From: Lautropia sp. SCN 69-89
GTDB taxonomy: Bacteria; Pseudomonadota; Gammaproteobacteria; Burkholderiales; Burkholderiaceae_E
DNA length: 64,000 bases
Assembly: GCA_001724855.1 (NCBI GenBank)
Contig: MEED01000010.1
Coordinates: 21,843 to 85,842, forward strand
Reading direction: 5' to 3'
Positions 1-7,701 of this stretch are shown piece by piece (positions within the stretch are counted from its first letter, which is position 1; the number at the start of each line of letters is the position of its first letter). The position numbers and the translations under genes were made by a program. The notes below the pieces were generated by a model, which did no database searches, had not been told where the DNA came from, and saw only the letters and a list, made by a program, of their open reading frames with translations.

Positions 1-608
1 ATGAAGCCGTAGGCGGCGAACAGCACGTGCAGCGCGAGGCCGGCGCCGCGATCGAGCAGCGGCATGCCGACGTAGGTGAACGCGAGCGAGAACGCGGTGA
101 CGAGCGCGATCAGCAGCGAGGCGAACGCGGTCCAGCCATGGGCGACGACCACCGGCATGCCGCGCGCGCCGGCCAGGTTCTGCGCGAGAAGCGCCGCATA
201 GACGAGCAGCGCGGCCACCACCGCGGCGGCCCCGGCGGCGAGCAGCCAGGGCAGCGCGAAGCCCATGCCCAGCGCGATCGAGGCCACGCCCGGCGCGTAC
301 AGCCACCACACCAGCACGGGCCCGCGCATCGAACGCACCGGCTGGCGCGTGGCCACCGGCAGCAGCTGCAGGCTCGCGCCGATCGCGGTCATTGCCAGCA
401 CGCCCAGCGTCACGAGGTGCAGCGCAGCGAGCGTCCAGCCCAGCCCGCCGGCGAAGCGCGGCAGGCCGGCGCTGCCTGCCAGCAGCGCGAGCCATGCGAA
501 TACGTGGCTGGCTACCGCCGCGCCGAAGAAGCGCAGCGGAATCGAGGCGGGCAGCAGCCGGCTGGTCGCGCCCGCCAGGAAGTTGCCCGCAGCGAGCCTG
601 GTCGCCAT
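1..608 (-). CDS. Heme-copper-oxidase-subunit-I-like membrane protein (partial, runs off left edge)
   Basis: Reading from ATG at 608 toward position 1 gives about 202 residues of a polytopic membrane protein with no stop before the window edge, so the C-terminus is missing. At least five hydrophobic segments are visible. They contain spaced histidines and a His-Leu-Val-Thr-Leu-Gly stretch followed by a Gln-Leu-Leu-Pro-Val motif, the pattern seen in cytochrome-oxidase-subunit-I-like and NnrS-like proteins. It is the last gene of the minus-strand aromatic-acid operon, 20 bp after the DUF2249 gene, and is probably co-transcribed with it. A role as a heme-binding electron-transfer or NO/redox-related membrane protein is inference; the exact family is uncertain. 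Confidence 0.6.
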   Translation of the reverse strand, partial: MATRLAAGNFLAGATSRLLPASIPLRFFGAAVASHVFAWLALLAGSAGLPRFAGGLGWTLAALHLVTLGVLAMTAIGASLQLLPVATRQPVRSMRGPVLVWWLYAPGVASIALGMGFALPWLLAAGAAAVVAALLVYAALLAQNLAGARGMPVVVAHGWTAFASLLIALVTAFSLAFTYVGMPLLDRGAGLALHVLFAAYGF

Positions 609-628
609 TGCGGATCCGGGCCCGGGCC

Positions 629-922
629 CTAGCTCGCCGGGGCGAGCCGCAGGCGCACCTCGCCGGGCGCGCCGTCGATCGGTTCGGCACTCCAGCCCAG
701 CTCGGCCAGCTCGGGGTAGAGCATCGTCGGATCGCGATCGAGGTGGGCGATGACCGGCGTGGCGTCGCGGATCGAGCCCACCAGTTCGAGGATCGCGACC
801 AGCGGCTCGGGCGCCGGCAGGCCGCGGACATCGATGTGGATGCCGTCGGCCTCGGTCCAGCGCTTGCCGGCCCCGCCGGGGGCGGCGCGGTGGCCGGCCG
901 GGTCGCTGCCTGGCGTGTGCAT
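629..922 (-). CDS. DUF2249 domain protein
   Basis: A 97-residue soluble protein. After a disordered first 25 residues, a small alpha/beta domain begins with a conserved Asp-Val-Arg-Gly-Leu-Pro-Ala-Pro-Glu-Pro motif and ends in a Gly-Glu-Val-Arg-Leu strand; this is the DUF2249 pattern, which has a TusA/SirA-like fold. The start (ATG at 922) lies 11 bp after the hcrB stop, so it belongs to the same transcript. DUF2249 genes often sit beside membrane heme/copper proteins of denitrification clusters, and here the next gene is such a protein. The molecular function is unknown; sulfur or metal handling for the neighbouring redox enzymes is inference. Confidence 0.75.
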   Translation of the reverse strand: MHTPGSDPAGHRAAPGGAGKRWTEADGIHIDVRGLPAPEPLVAILELVGSIRDATPVIAHLDRDPTMLYPELAELGWSAEPIDGAPGEVRLRLAPAS

Positions 923-933
923 CGCGGGCTCCG

Positions 934-1932
934 TCAGGCAGCGGCTACGCTGGCCGGCTGCGCGAGCGAGCGCAGCAGGCGCTGGGCGAGCACCGCCGCC
1001 ACCTGCCGCCGGTAGTTCGACTGCGTGACGGTGGTGCGCATCGGGCTCACCTGCTTCTGCACCAGCTTGCCGAGACTGGCGAGCATCGCGTCGTCGACCG
1101 GGCGGCCGAGCAGTGTCTCGGTGCCGGAGAGCACCAGCGGATGCGAGTTGGTGCCGGTGAGCGCGACCCGCAGCGTGCGCAGCGCCCCATCGTCGGCGAG
1201 CGTGACCGCGCAGGCCACGCCAGCCAGCGGGAAGTCCATCGCGGCGCGTGCGCGCGCCTTGCGGTAGCCGGACGATCGTGCGTGGGCGCTCGCCGGGATC
1301 AGCACGCGGGTGAGGATTTCGTCGCGGGCGATGGTGAGGTGCGCGGCGCCGTCGTCGCGGTACATGTCGGCGAGCGCGATGCGCCGCGTGCCGCGGCTGG
1401 CCACCAGCTCGACCTCGGCGTCGTGCACCAGCAGCGCGGGGGCGAGGTCGCCCGAGAACGCGGCGTGGCAGCGCGCGCCTTGCGGGGCGACGTGGCAGGT
1501 GTCGCCGCCCAGTTTCAGGCAGTAGTTGTTGGCCGCCCGCCACCATTCGCTCTGGTTGTAGAAGACGCAGCGCGTGTCGAGGCAGAGGTTGCCGCCGACC
1601 GTCGCGACGCCGCGATGGCCGGGCCCGGCGATCGAGCCGGCGGCCTGCGTGATGGCGGGCCAGGCGGCGCCGAACGACGCGTCGGCGGCCAGTTGCGCCA
1701 GCCTGACGCGCGCGCCGATCCAGGTGCCCTCGGGCGCGAGCGTGACCGCGTCGAGTCCGGCCACGTCGCCGAGATCGATCAGCATCGACGGACGCGCGAT
1801 GCCGCGGCGCATGTTCGGGACGAGGTCGGTGCCGCCGGCGACGAGCCGCGCCTGCGGGTCGCTGGCGAGCAGCGCCGCGGCCTCGGCGACGCTCGTGGGC
1901 CGCTTCAGGACGAATGCGGGCATGCTGTCCAT
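934..1932 (-). CDS. hcrB: 4-hydroxybenzoyl-CoA reductase beta subunit (FAD and extra 4Fe-4S)
   Basis: A 332-residue FAD-binding subunit of the xanthine-oxidase family. FAD motifs are visible as VAGGTDL (residues 31-37) and TVGGNLC (111-117). Between them and the rest of the domain lies an insert with Cys122, Cys138, Cys146 and Cys155. Such a loop, carrying an additional [4Fe-4S] cluster, is the hallmark of the beta subunit of 4-hydroxybenzoyl-CoA reductase and is absent from ordinary CO dehydrogenase/xanthine dehydrogenase medium subunits. The enzyme removes the phenolic OH of 4-hydroxybenzoyl-CoA, giving benzoyl-CoA, with reduced ferredoxin. An AGGAGCT ribosome site precedes ATG 1932, and hcrA ends only 2 bp upstream, so translation is probably coupled. 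Confidence 0.9.
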   Translation of the reverse strand: MDSMPAFVLKRPTSVAEAAALLASDPQARLVAGGTDLVPNMRRGIARPSMLIDLGDVAGLDAVTLAPEGTWIGARVRLAQLAADASFGAAWPAITQAAGSIAGPGHRGVATVGGNLCLDTRCVFYNQSEWWRAANNYCLKLGGDTCHVAPQGARCHAAFSGDLAPALLVHDAEVELVASRGTRRIALADMYRDDGAAHLTIARDEILTRVLIPASAHARSSGYRKARARAAMDFPLAGVACAVTLADDGALRTLRVALTGTNSHPLVLSGTETLLGRPVDDAMLASLGKLVQKQVSPMRTTVTQSNYRRQVAAVLAQRLLRSLAQPASVAAA

Positions 1933-1934
1933 GT

Positions 1935-4349
1935 TCAGCTCCTGGTCTCGGCCGCGGCGGCCGCGGCGGCCGCGGCGCCTGCAGCTGCGGGCCTGGAAGC
2001 GCGCAGCCGTTCCTCGCGGCGCCTGGCGTGGATGGCCTCGAGCACGCGGTCCGGCGTGAGCGGAAGCTCGTCGAGGCGCACGCCGATCGCATCGTGGATC
2101 GCGTTGGCGAGTGCCGGCGGGAAGCCGTGCAGCGCGCCTTCGCTCGCCTCCTTGGCGCCGAACGGGCCGAGCGGGTCGTTGCTCTCGACCAGCTTCACCT
2201 CGATCGGTGGCGACTCGGCAATGGTGGGGATGCGGTAGTCGAGCATGTTCGGGCGCATCGGCAGGCCGAGGTGGTACTGGTTCTCCTCGGACATCGCCTG
2301 GCCCATGCCCATCCAGACCGCGCCCTGCACCTGGCCCTCGACCGCCAGCGGATTGATCGCGCGGCCGCAGTCGTGCGCAACCCAGACCCGCTCGACCTTG
2401 ACCACGCCGGTGTCCTCGTCCACCGAGACCTCGACCACCTGCGCGGCGTACGAGAACCCGGCCGACGAGCCGACGGCCGCGCCGCGAAACTTGCCGCCCT
2501 GCGTCTCGGGCGGCGTCGACCACGCGCCCTTGAAGGTGAGCGTGCCGCTCTCGGCGAGCGCTGCCTCAACCACCTGCGCGAAGGCGAGCGTGCGGTCGGT
2601 GCCGGCCACGCGGCAGTGCTCGCCTTCCCATTCGACGTCGTCGACGCTGACCTCGAGCCGCTTGGCCGCGGCTTCGAGCAGCGCGCGCTTCATCGCCTGC
2701 GCGGCGCGCAGCGCCGCGTTGCCGACCATGAACGAGACGCGCGACGAATACGAACCGTTGTCCTTCGGCGTGAGCGCGCTGTCGGTGGCCACGACGCGGA
2801 TGCGCGCGATCGGCAGCGCCAGCACTTCGGCGACGATCTGCGTGAGCAGCGTGGACGAGCCCTGGCCGATGTCGGACGCACCGGTGAGAATCGTGATGCC
2901 GCCGTCGAAGTCGAGCTTCAGGTTGATGACCGCGTGCGGCTCGCCGCTCCAGTGCACCGGCTTCGCCGAACCCGACACGTAGTGCGAGCACGCCATGCCG
3001 AGGCCGCGCCCGCGCGGCAGCTTGCCGCGGCGCTCCTTCCAGCCCGAGGCCTGCTCGACCCAGTCGAGGCATTCGGGGATGCCGTACGAGTTGACCTGCA
3101 GGTCGTTCAGCGTGCGGTAGGGCGGCGTGATCAGGTTGGCCCGCCGCACCGCGAACGGGTCGAGGCCGAGTTCCCCGGCCATGCGGTCGAGCAGCGTCTC
3201 GAATGCGTGGCGCGCATCGACCGCGCCGTGGCCGCGCATCGCGCCACACGGCGGCGTGTTGGTGTAGATGCGGAAGCCCCTGTACTTCACCGCGCCCATC
3301 TTGTAGATCGCGTGAAGCAGCGCGCCCGCGTAGAGGATCGTGACCAGCCCGTAGCCGCCATAGGCGCCGCCGCGCTGCACGATCTCGGCGTCGACCGCGG
3401 TGATCTCGCCGTTCTTCTTCAGGCCGATCTTCAGCCGGATGTCGGTCTCGGGGCGGCCTCGATGCGTGAGGAAACTGTCTTCGCGCGACTGCTCGATGCG
3501 CACCGTGCCGCCGGCGGCGCGCGCCAGCGCCGCGGTGACCATTTCGAAGTTCAGGGGCTCGACGCGGTGGCCGAAGCCCCCGCCGACGAAGGGCTTGACC
3601 ACGCGGATGTGCGAGCTGTCCATGCCCAGGCACTGCGCCAGCGTCAGGTGCAGGTAATAGGGCACCTGCGTGACCGAATGGGTGGTCAGGCGGTCGCGCT
3701 CCGGCTCGTACGAGGCCACCGCCGCGTTCAGCTCGATCTGCCCGTGCGAGACCTCGGCGTAATGGAAAGTGTGCTCGCGCACCAGGTCTGCCGCCGCGAA
3801 GCCGGCCTCGACGTCGCCGAAGGTATGGTCGACGTCGCGCTCGACGTTGCCGGCCTTCTTCTCGTGCAGCAGCGTGGCGCCCGCAGCGCGCGCGTCGGAG
3901 GCGCTGAAGTAGGCCGGCAGCGGCTCGATGTCGAGCACGATCGAGGCGAGCGCCGCTTCCGCGGTGGCGTCGTCGATCGCGGCCACCGCCACCACCGGCT
4001 CGCCCCGATAGCGGACCTTGCCGCGTGCCAGCGGCCACTCGTTCTGTGCGATCGGGATCACGCCGTAGGGCGCGGCGAAGTCTTCGCCGGTGACCACCGC
4101 GCGCACGCCCGGCATCGCGCGTGCCTTCGCGGTGTCGATGCCGCGGATCACGCCGTGGGCGACCGGGCTGCGCAGGATCTTGCCGACCAGGGTTTCGCCG
4201 AACGGCAGGTCGGCGGTGTAGCGCGCGCGTCCGGTGACTTTCTCGATGCCGTCGATCAGCGGCGTGCGCTGTCCGACCGGGTGTTCGCCGCGGCCGGCGC
4301 CGCTCGGGCCCTGGGCGGCGACGCTCCCGGGAGTTGCAGTCGGATTCAT
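1935..4349 (-). CDS. hcrA: 4-hydroxybenzoyl-CoA reductase alpha subunit (molybdopterin)
   Basis: An 804-residue molybdenum hydroxylase large subunit that binds molybdopterin cytosine dinucleotide and holds the active site. The N-terminal aldehyde-oxidase/xanthine-dehydrogenase hammerhead domain covers roughly residues 25-150. The cofactor motif GGGFGH is at 256-261 and the catalytic-glutamate motif GAKEASE, with Glu734, is near the C-terminus. Neighbouring hcrC and hcrB complete the three-subunit enzyme. The last 20 residues form an alanine tract encoded by a 9-bp GC repeat (about 1950-1977), probably a slippage-prone tail rather than part of the fold. hcrC ends 4 bp upstream of the start. 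The hcrB partner with the extra cluster makes HBCR the best assignment over xanthine or aldehyde dehydrogenase. Confidence 0.9.
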   Translation of the reverse strand: MNPTATPGSVAAQGPSGAGRGEHPVGQRTPLIDGIEKVTGRARYTADLPFGETLVGKILRSPVAHGVIRGIDTAKARAMPGVRAVVTGEDFAAPYGVIPIAQNEWPLARGKVRYRGEPVVAVAAIDDATAEAALASIVLDIEPLPAYFSASDARAAGATLLHEKKAGNVERDVDHTFGDVEAGFAAADLVREHTFHYAEVSHGQIELNAAVASYEPERDRLTTHSVTQVPYYLHLTLAQCLGMDSSHIRVVKPFVGGGFGHRVEPLNFEMVTAALARAAGGTVRIEQSREDSFLTHRGRPETDIRLKIGLKKNGEITAVDAEIVQRGGAYGGYGLVTILYAGALLHAIYKMGAVKYRGFRIYTNTPPCGAMRGHGAVDARHAFETLLDRMAGELGLDPFAVRRANLITPPYRTLNDLQVNSYGIPECLDWVEQASGWKERRGKLPRGRGLGMACSHYVSGSAKPVHWSGEPHAVINLKLDFDGGITILTGASDIGQGSSTLLTQIVAEVLALPIARIRVVATDSALTPKDNGSYSSRVSFMVGNAALRAAQAMKRALLEAAAKRLEVSVDDVEWEGEHCRVAGTDRTLAFAQVVEAALAESGTLTFKGAWSTPPETQGGKFRGAAVGSSAGFSYAAQVVEVSVDEDTGVVKVERVWVAHDCGRAINPLAVEGQVQGAVWMGMGQAMSEENQYHLGLPMRPNMLDYRIPTIAESPPIEVKLVESNDPLGPFGAKEASEGALHGFPPALANAIHDAIGVRLDELPLTPDRVLEAIHARRREERLRASRPAAAGAAAAAAAAAETRS
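1950..1977. repeat. 9-bp GC repeat encoding the HcrA alanine tail
   Basis: Three consecutive copies of a nonamer GGCCGCGGC lie at the 3' end of hcrA, 18 bp before the hcrB start codon on the minus strand. They encode alternating Ala codons. Copy changes would be in frame, so the tract may vary in length between strains without breaking hcrA. Confidence 0.75.
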
Positions 4350-4353
4350 TGAA

Positions 4354-4818
4354 TCATTCCTTCGCGGCGGCCTTCACCGATTCGATGATCTTGACGTAAC
4401 CGGTGCAGCGGCACAGGTTGCCCGACAGGGCGTCGCGGATTTCGGCGTCGCCAGGATGCGGATTGCGGCGCAGCAGGGCTTCCGAGGCCATGATCATGCC
4501 CGGCGTGCAGAAGCCGCACTGCGTGCCGAGGTTCTCGTGGAACGCCTGCTGCAGGCGGCTCATGCGGCCGCTGGCCGACAGGCTCTCGATGGTCTCGACG
4601 TGCCTGCCTTCGCAGCTCGCGGCCAGCGTGATGCAGGCGAGCCGTGTTTCGCCGTCGACCAGCACGGTGCAGGCGCCGCATTCGCCGCCGTCGCAGCCCT
4701 GCTTGGTGCCGGTGAGGCCGACGGTGTCGCGCAGGTAATCGACGAGCAGCGCGTGATCGGCGACCGCGTCCTCGCGGGCGCGCCCGTTCACGGTCAGGGA
4801 AAGCAGTCGCTTGGCCAT
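4354..4818 (-). CDS. hcrC: 4-hydroxybenzoyl-CoA reductase gamma subunit (2 x [2Fe-2S])
   Basis: A 154-residue iron-sulfur subunit with the full set of eight cluster cysteines. The N-terminal plant-ferredoxin-like cluster uses Cys42, 47, 50 and 62. The C-terminal helical-domain cluster uses Cys101, 104, 136 and 138, in the CGFC and CRC motifs typical of molybdenum hydroxylases. It passes electrons from the ferredoxin side toward the Mo centre of HcrA. Length matches the family. It follows the ligand gene by 4 bp and precedes hcrA by 4 bp. Gene order here is C-A-B. Confidence 0.9.
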   Translation of the reverse strand: MAKRLLSLTVNGRAREDAVADHALLVDYLRDTVGLTGTKQGCDGGECGACTVLVDGETRLACITLAASCEGRHVETIESLSASGRMSRLQQAFHENLGTQCGFCTPGMIMASEALLRRNPHPGDAEIRDALSGNLCRCTGYVKIIESVKAAAKE

Positions 4819-4822
4819 GGTT

Positions 4823-6175
4823 TCACACCCCCTTCGGTCGCAGGTCGCGCACGCGCACCGCCTTGCCCTGCGAGCGCGGGATCTCGCCGGGACGCTTGAC
4901 GACGACGTCGGTGCTGATGCCGAGCATCGACTTGATCTGGTGCGCCACCTTGCGCGCGATGCCGTCGTAGGCGGTCGGATCGACGCCGGGCTGCGCTTCG
5001 GTCTCGACCGTCACGTGGTCGAGCCGGCCGTGGCGCTCGACCACCAGCTGGTAGTGCGGCGCGATGTTCTCCAGGCCGACCAGCACCGCCTCGACCTGCG
5101 ACGGGTAGACGTTCACGCCGCGGATGATCAGCATGTCGTCGTTGCGGCCGGTGACCCTCAGGATGCGCAGGTGCGTGCGCCCGCAATCGCACGGCGCGGT
5201 TGTGATCCGCGTGATGTCGCGCGTACGGTAGCGCAGCATCGGCAGCGCCTCCTTGGTGAGCGTGGTGATCACCAGCTCGCCGGCTTCGCCCTCGGGCAGT
5301 TGCCGCCCCGTGTCCGGATCGATCACCTCGAACAGGAAGTGATCCTCCCAGCCGTGCAGGCCGGCGTGGTGCTCGCATTCGCAGGCCACGCCGGGGCCCA
5401 TGATCTCGGACAGGCCGTAGATGTCGACCGCGCGGATGCCCAGGCGCGCCTGGATCTCGCGGCGCATCGCATCGCTCCAGGGCTCGGCGCCGAACATGCC
5501 GACCTCGAGCGCGGAATCTTTCGCCAGGTCGACGCCCTGCTGCTCGGCGAGCTCGGCGATCGCCAGCGCGTACGACGGCGTGGAGCACAAGACGCGCGCC
5601 CGGAAGTCCATGATGAGCGACACCTGGCGCTCGGTGGAGCCGCCCGACATCGGCACCACCACCCCGCCGAGCCGCTCGGCGCCATAGTGCGCGCCCAGGC
5701 CCCCGGTGAACAGGCCGTAGCCGTAGGCGTTGTGGACCACGTCGCCGCGGCGCGCGCCGCCCGAATACAGCGAGCGCGCCATCAGGTCGGCCCAGTTGTC
5801 GAGGTCGCCGCCGGTGTAGCCGACCACGGTCGGCTTGCCGGTCGTGCCCGAGGAGGCGTGCAATCGCGCGAGCTCGCCGACCGGACGCGCGAACATGCCG
5901 AACGGATAGTGGTCGCGCAGATCGGTCTTGAGCGTGAACGGCAGCCGCTGCACGTCGTCGAGCGAACGGATGTCGTCGGGCGAAATGCCGGCCGCGTCGA
6001 GCCGCGCGCGATGCAGCGGCACGTTCTCCCAGGCGTTCTTCACGGTCTTGCGAAGCCGCTCGAGCTGCAGCGCCGCCAGCCGCTCGCGCGGCAGGGTCTC
6101 GACCTCGGGATGGAGGTGACGGGCGTCGGCAGGCTGCGCGGCGCGGGCGGGCCGGTGGGTGGTGCTCGTGCTCAT
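4823..6175 (-). CDS. paaK: Phenylacetate-CoA ligase (PaaK/PadJ type)
   Basis: A 450-residue AMP-forming acyl-CoA ligase of the PaaK subfamily. It activates phenylacetate (or a hydroxylated analogue) to the CoA thioester with ATP, the entry step before padBCD. The P-loop SSGTTGKPTV lies at residues 108-117. A cysteine-containing segment (Ala-Cys-Glu-Cys-Glu) and a later Cys-Asp-Cys-Gly turn, both common in this subfamily, are present, and the C-terminal domain ends in PRSQGKAVRV with the catalytic-type lysine. Length is normal for PaaK. GAGGAGA precedes ATG 6175. Because padBCD lies directly upstream and hcrCAB directly downstream, an anaerobic role is more likely than the aerobic paa pathway. 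Whether phenylacetate or 4-hydroxyphenylacetate is preferred cannot be read from the sequence. Confidence 0.9.
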   Translation of the reverse strand: MSTSTTHRPARAAQPADARHLHPEVETLPRERLAALQLERLRKTVKNAWENVPLHRARLDAAGISPDDIRSLDDVQRLPFTLKTDLRDHYPFGMFARPVGELARLHASSGTTGKPTVVGYTGGDLDNWADLMARSLYSGGARRGDVVHNAYGYGLFTGGLGAHYGAERLGGVVVPMSGGSTERQVSLIMDFRARVLCSTPSYALAIAELAEQQGVDLAKDSALEVGMFGAEPWSDAMRREIQARLGIRAVDIYGLSEIMGPGVACECEHHAGLHGWEDHFLFEVIDPDTGRQLPEGEAGELVITTLTKEALPMLRYRTRDITRITTAPCDCGRTHLRILRVTGRNDDMLIIRGVNVYPSQVEAVLVGLENIAPHYQLVVERHGRLDHVTVETEAQPGVDPTAYDGIARKVAHQIKSMLGISTDVVVKRPGEIPRSQGKAVRVRDLRPKGV

Positions 6176-6208
6176 CGTGTTCTCCTCGGATTCGCTTCGT
6201 GTCGGTGA

Positions 6209-7054
6209 TCAGGGGCGCGCGCCGCGCACCGGCAGCTTCGCGAGCGCGAAGCCCTGGTTGAACGCAGCTCGCGTGACCAGCGTGTACTTGAGCCAGGCGC
6301 CGGCGGCCGCGGCCGCGACGCCGGCCAGCGCGGCCAGCAGCGCGGCGCTGGCGCCGCTCACCAGGCCGATGCCGACCGGCGCGACCAGCGCGAGCGCGAT
6401 CCAGGTACCGGCCGTCTGCAGCATGCCGCCTGCGCGGTCGAGCGCCGCGAGCGCGCGCGGTGCGGCGCACGCGGCGAGACGGCGACGGTAGGCCAGCCAT
6501 GCGAGGAAGCGCGCGGCCACCAGCACGCCGAACAGCGTTGCCAGTGCGGGGCCGGCCAGGCCGTGCAGCGGTTGCGTGAACAGAAACAGCCCGCCGCCTT
6601 CGGCGAGCCCGGTGGCGACCACGAGCGGCACCACCAGCGGCTCGCGCCAGGCCGGGATGCCGCGGGCAGCCTTCAGGATGCGCGCCTGGCAGTAGACGAA
6701 TACGAGCGCGAGCAGCGCGGCCAGCCACGCGAACGGGGCGAGGCCGGCTGCCGCGGCGAGACCGGCCGGAAACAGTAGCGTGGCGACGAAGGCCTCGCGC
6801 GACATCCAGGAGGTGCGCGGGTTGAAGAACACGTGCAGCGCGCGTGTCGGCCGGCCGATTTCGAGCCACACGCACAGCAGCCCCAGGCCGACGAGCCCCA
6901 GCGCGCCCAGCGTGAGAAGCGTGGCTGTCGTGCCGCGCGCGCCCGATAGCGCCGTGAACACCAGCAGCCCGCTGCCGGCGCCGCCGAAGACGAAGTTGCC
7001 TGCGGCGCGCCAGTCCCAGTGCGCCTGCTGCCAGGGTTTGGGGCCGTAGCTCAT
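6209..7054 (-). CDS. padD: Phenylacetyl-CoA:acceptor oxidoreductase membrane anchor PadD
   Basis: A 281-residue integral membrane protein with about eight hydrophobic segments, of the DmsC/NrfD-like anchor type. It probably docks the PadBC catalytic dimer at the membrane and passes electrons to quinone. The Trp-rich N-terminus (HWDWRAAGNFVFGGAGSG) and the motif EIGRPTRALHVFFNPRTSWM match this anchor family. The start codon overlaps the padC stop in an ATGA. The substrate assignment rests on the pad gene context; alone it could be any molybdoenzyme anchor. Confidence 0.82.
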   Translation of the reverse strand: MSYGPKPWQQAHWDWRAAGNFVFGGAGSGLLVFTALSGARGTTATLLTLGALGLVGLGLLCVWLEIGRPTRALHVFFNPRTSWMSREAFVATLLFPAGLAAAAGLAPFAWLAALLALVFVYCQARILKAARGIPAWREPLVVPLVVATGLAEGGGLFLFTQPLHGLAGPALATLFGVLVAARFLAWLAYRRRLAACAAPRALAALDRAGGMLQTAGTWIALALVAPVGIGLVSGASAALLAALAGVAAAAAGAWLKYTLVTRAAFNQGFALAKLPVRGARP

Positions 7055-7701
7055 GCCTGCGCCTTGTCCCAGAGATAGTAGAAGCCGGGGCCGGTGCCGA
7101 GCTCCTCGTGCATGCGGAAGTACTGGTTCTCCGCGAGCAGCTGCGAGACGTTGCTGGCCGGATCGTCGAGGTCGCCGAAGGTGAGCGCCTTCGCGATGCA
7201 CGCGTTCACGCAGGCCGGCGTGGCCTCGGGATCGACGCCAGGCGTCTGCCCCTTCTCGAGGCCGGCGTCGATGCGCTCGACGCAGAAGGTGCACTTGGTG
7301 GCCACTCCCAGCCGTGCGTCGTCGTGGCGCCTGGCCTCGCTCTCGGTGGGCGCTCCGTAGGCGAAGGTGGGCCGCTCGGTCTTGTAGCGCGCCTGGTAGG
7401 GGCAGGCGACCGCGCAATAGGCGCAGCCGATGCACAGGTCGTAGTCGATCGTGACGATGCCGTCGGGCCGCTTCTTCGTGGCGGTGGTGGGGCACACCTC
7501 CATGCACGGCGGATCGTCGCAGTGCTGGCAGCCGGTGGGCACGAACGCGCGGCGCACTTCCGGGTATTCGCCGAACTCCATGTCGAGCACGCGCCGCCAC
7601 TGCACGCCCGGCGGCGTGGCGTTGGCGTGCTTGCACGACGCGGTGCAGGTCTGGCAGCCGACGCAGCGACGCAGGTCGGCGATCATGGCCCAGCGCGTCA
7701 T
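7051..7701 (-). CDS. padC: Phenylacetyl-CoA:acceptor oxidoreductase iron-sulfur subunit PadC
   Basis: A 216-residue polyferredoxin of the DmsB/NrfC family with four [4Fe-4S] cysteine sets. The first is CVGCQTCTASC (Cys13, 16, 19, 23), followed by CQHCDDPPCMEVCP, CIGCAYCAVACP and a final C-x2-C set closed by the C-terminal Cys pair around CVNAC. It carries electrons between the molybdenum subunit PadB and the membrane anchor PadD. It overlaps both neighbours by 4 bp (ATGA junctions), a strong sign of coupled translation and stoichiometric assembly. No twin-arginine signal is visible here, nor one in PadB, so a cytoplasmic location is likely. Confidence 0.87.
   Translation of the reverse strand: MTRWAMIADLRRCVGCQTCTASCKHANATPPGVQWRRVLDMEFGEYPEVRRAFVPTGCQHCDDPPCMEVCPTTATKKRPDGIVTIDYDLCIGCAYCAVACPYQARYKTERPTFAYGAPTESEARRHDDARLGVATKCTFCVERIDAGLEKGQTPGVDPEATPACVNACIAKALTFGDLDDPASNVSQLLAENQYFRMHEELGTGPGFYYLWDKAQA

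Noticed and set aside
1914..4352. An 812-codon open frame on the plus strand
   Set aside because: Complete shadow of hcrA, Arg/His/Asp-rich and without motifs.
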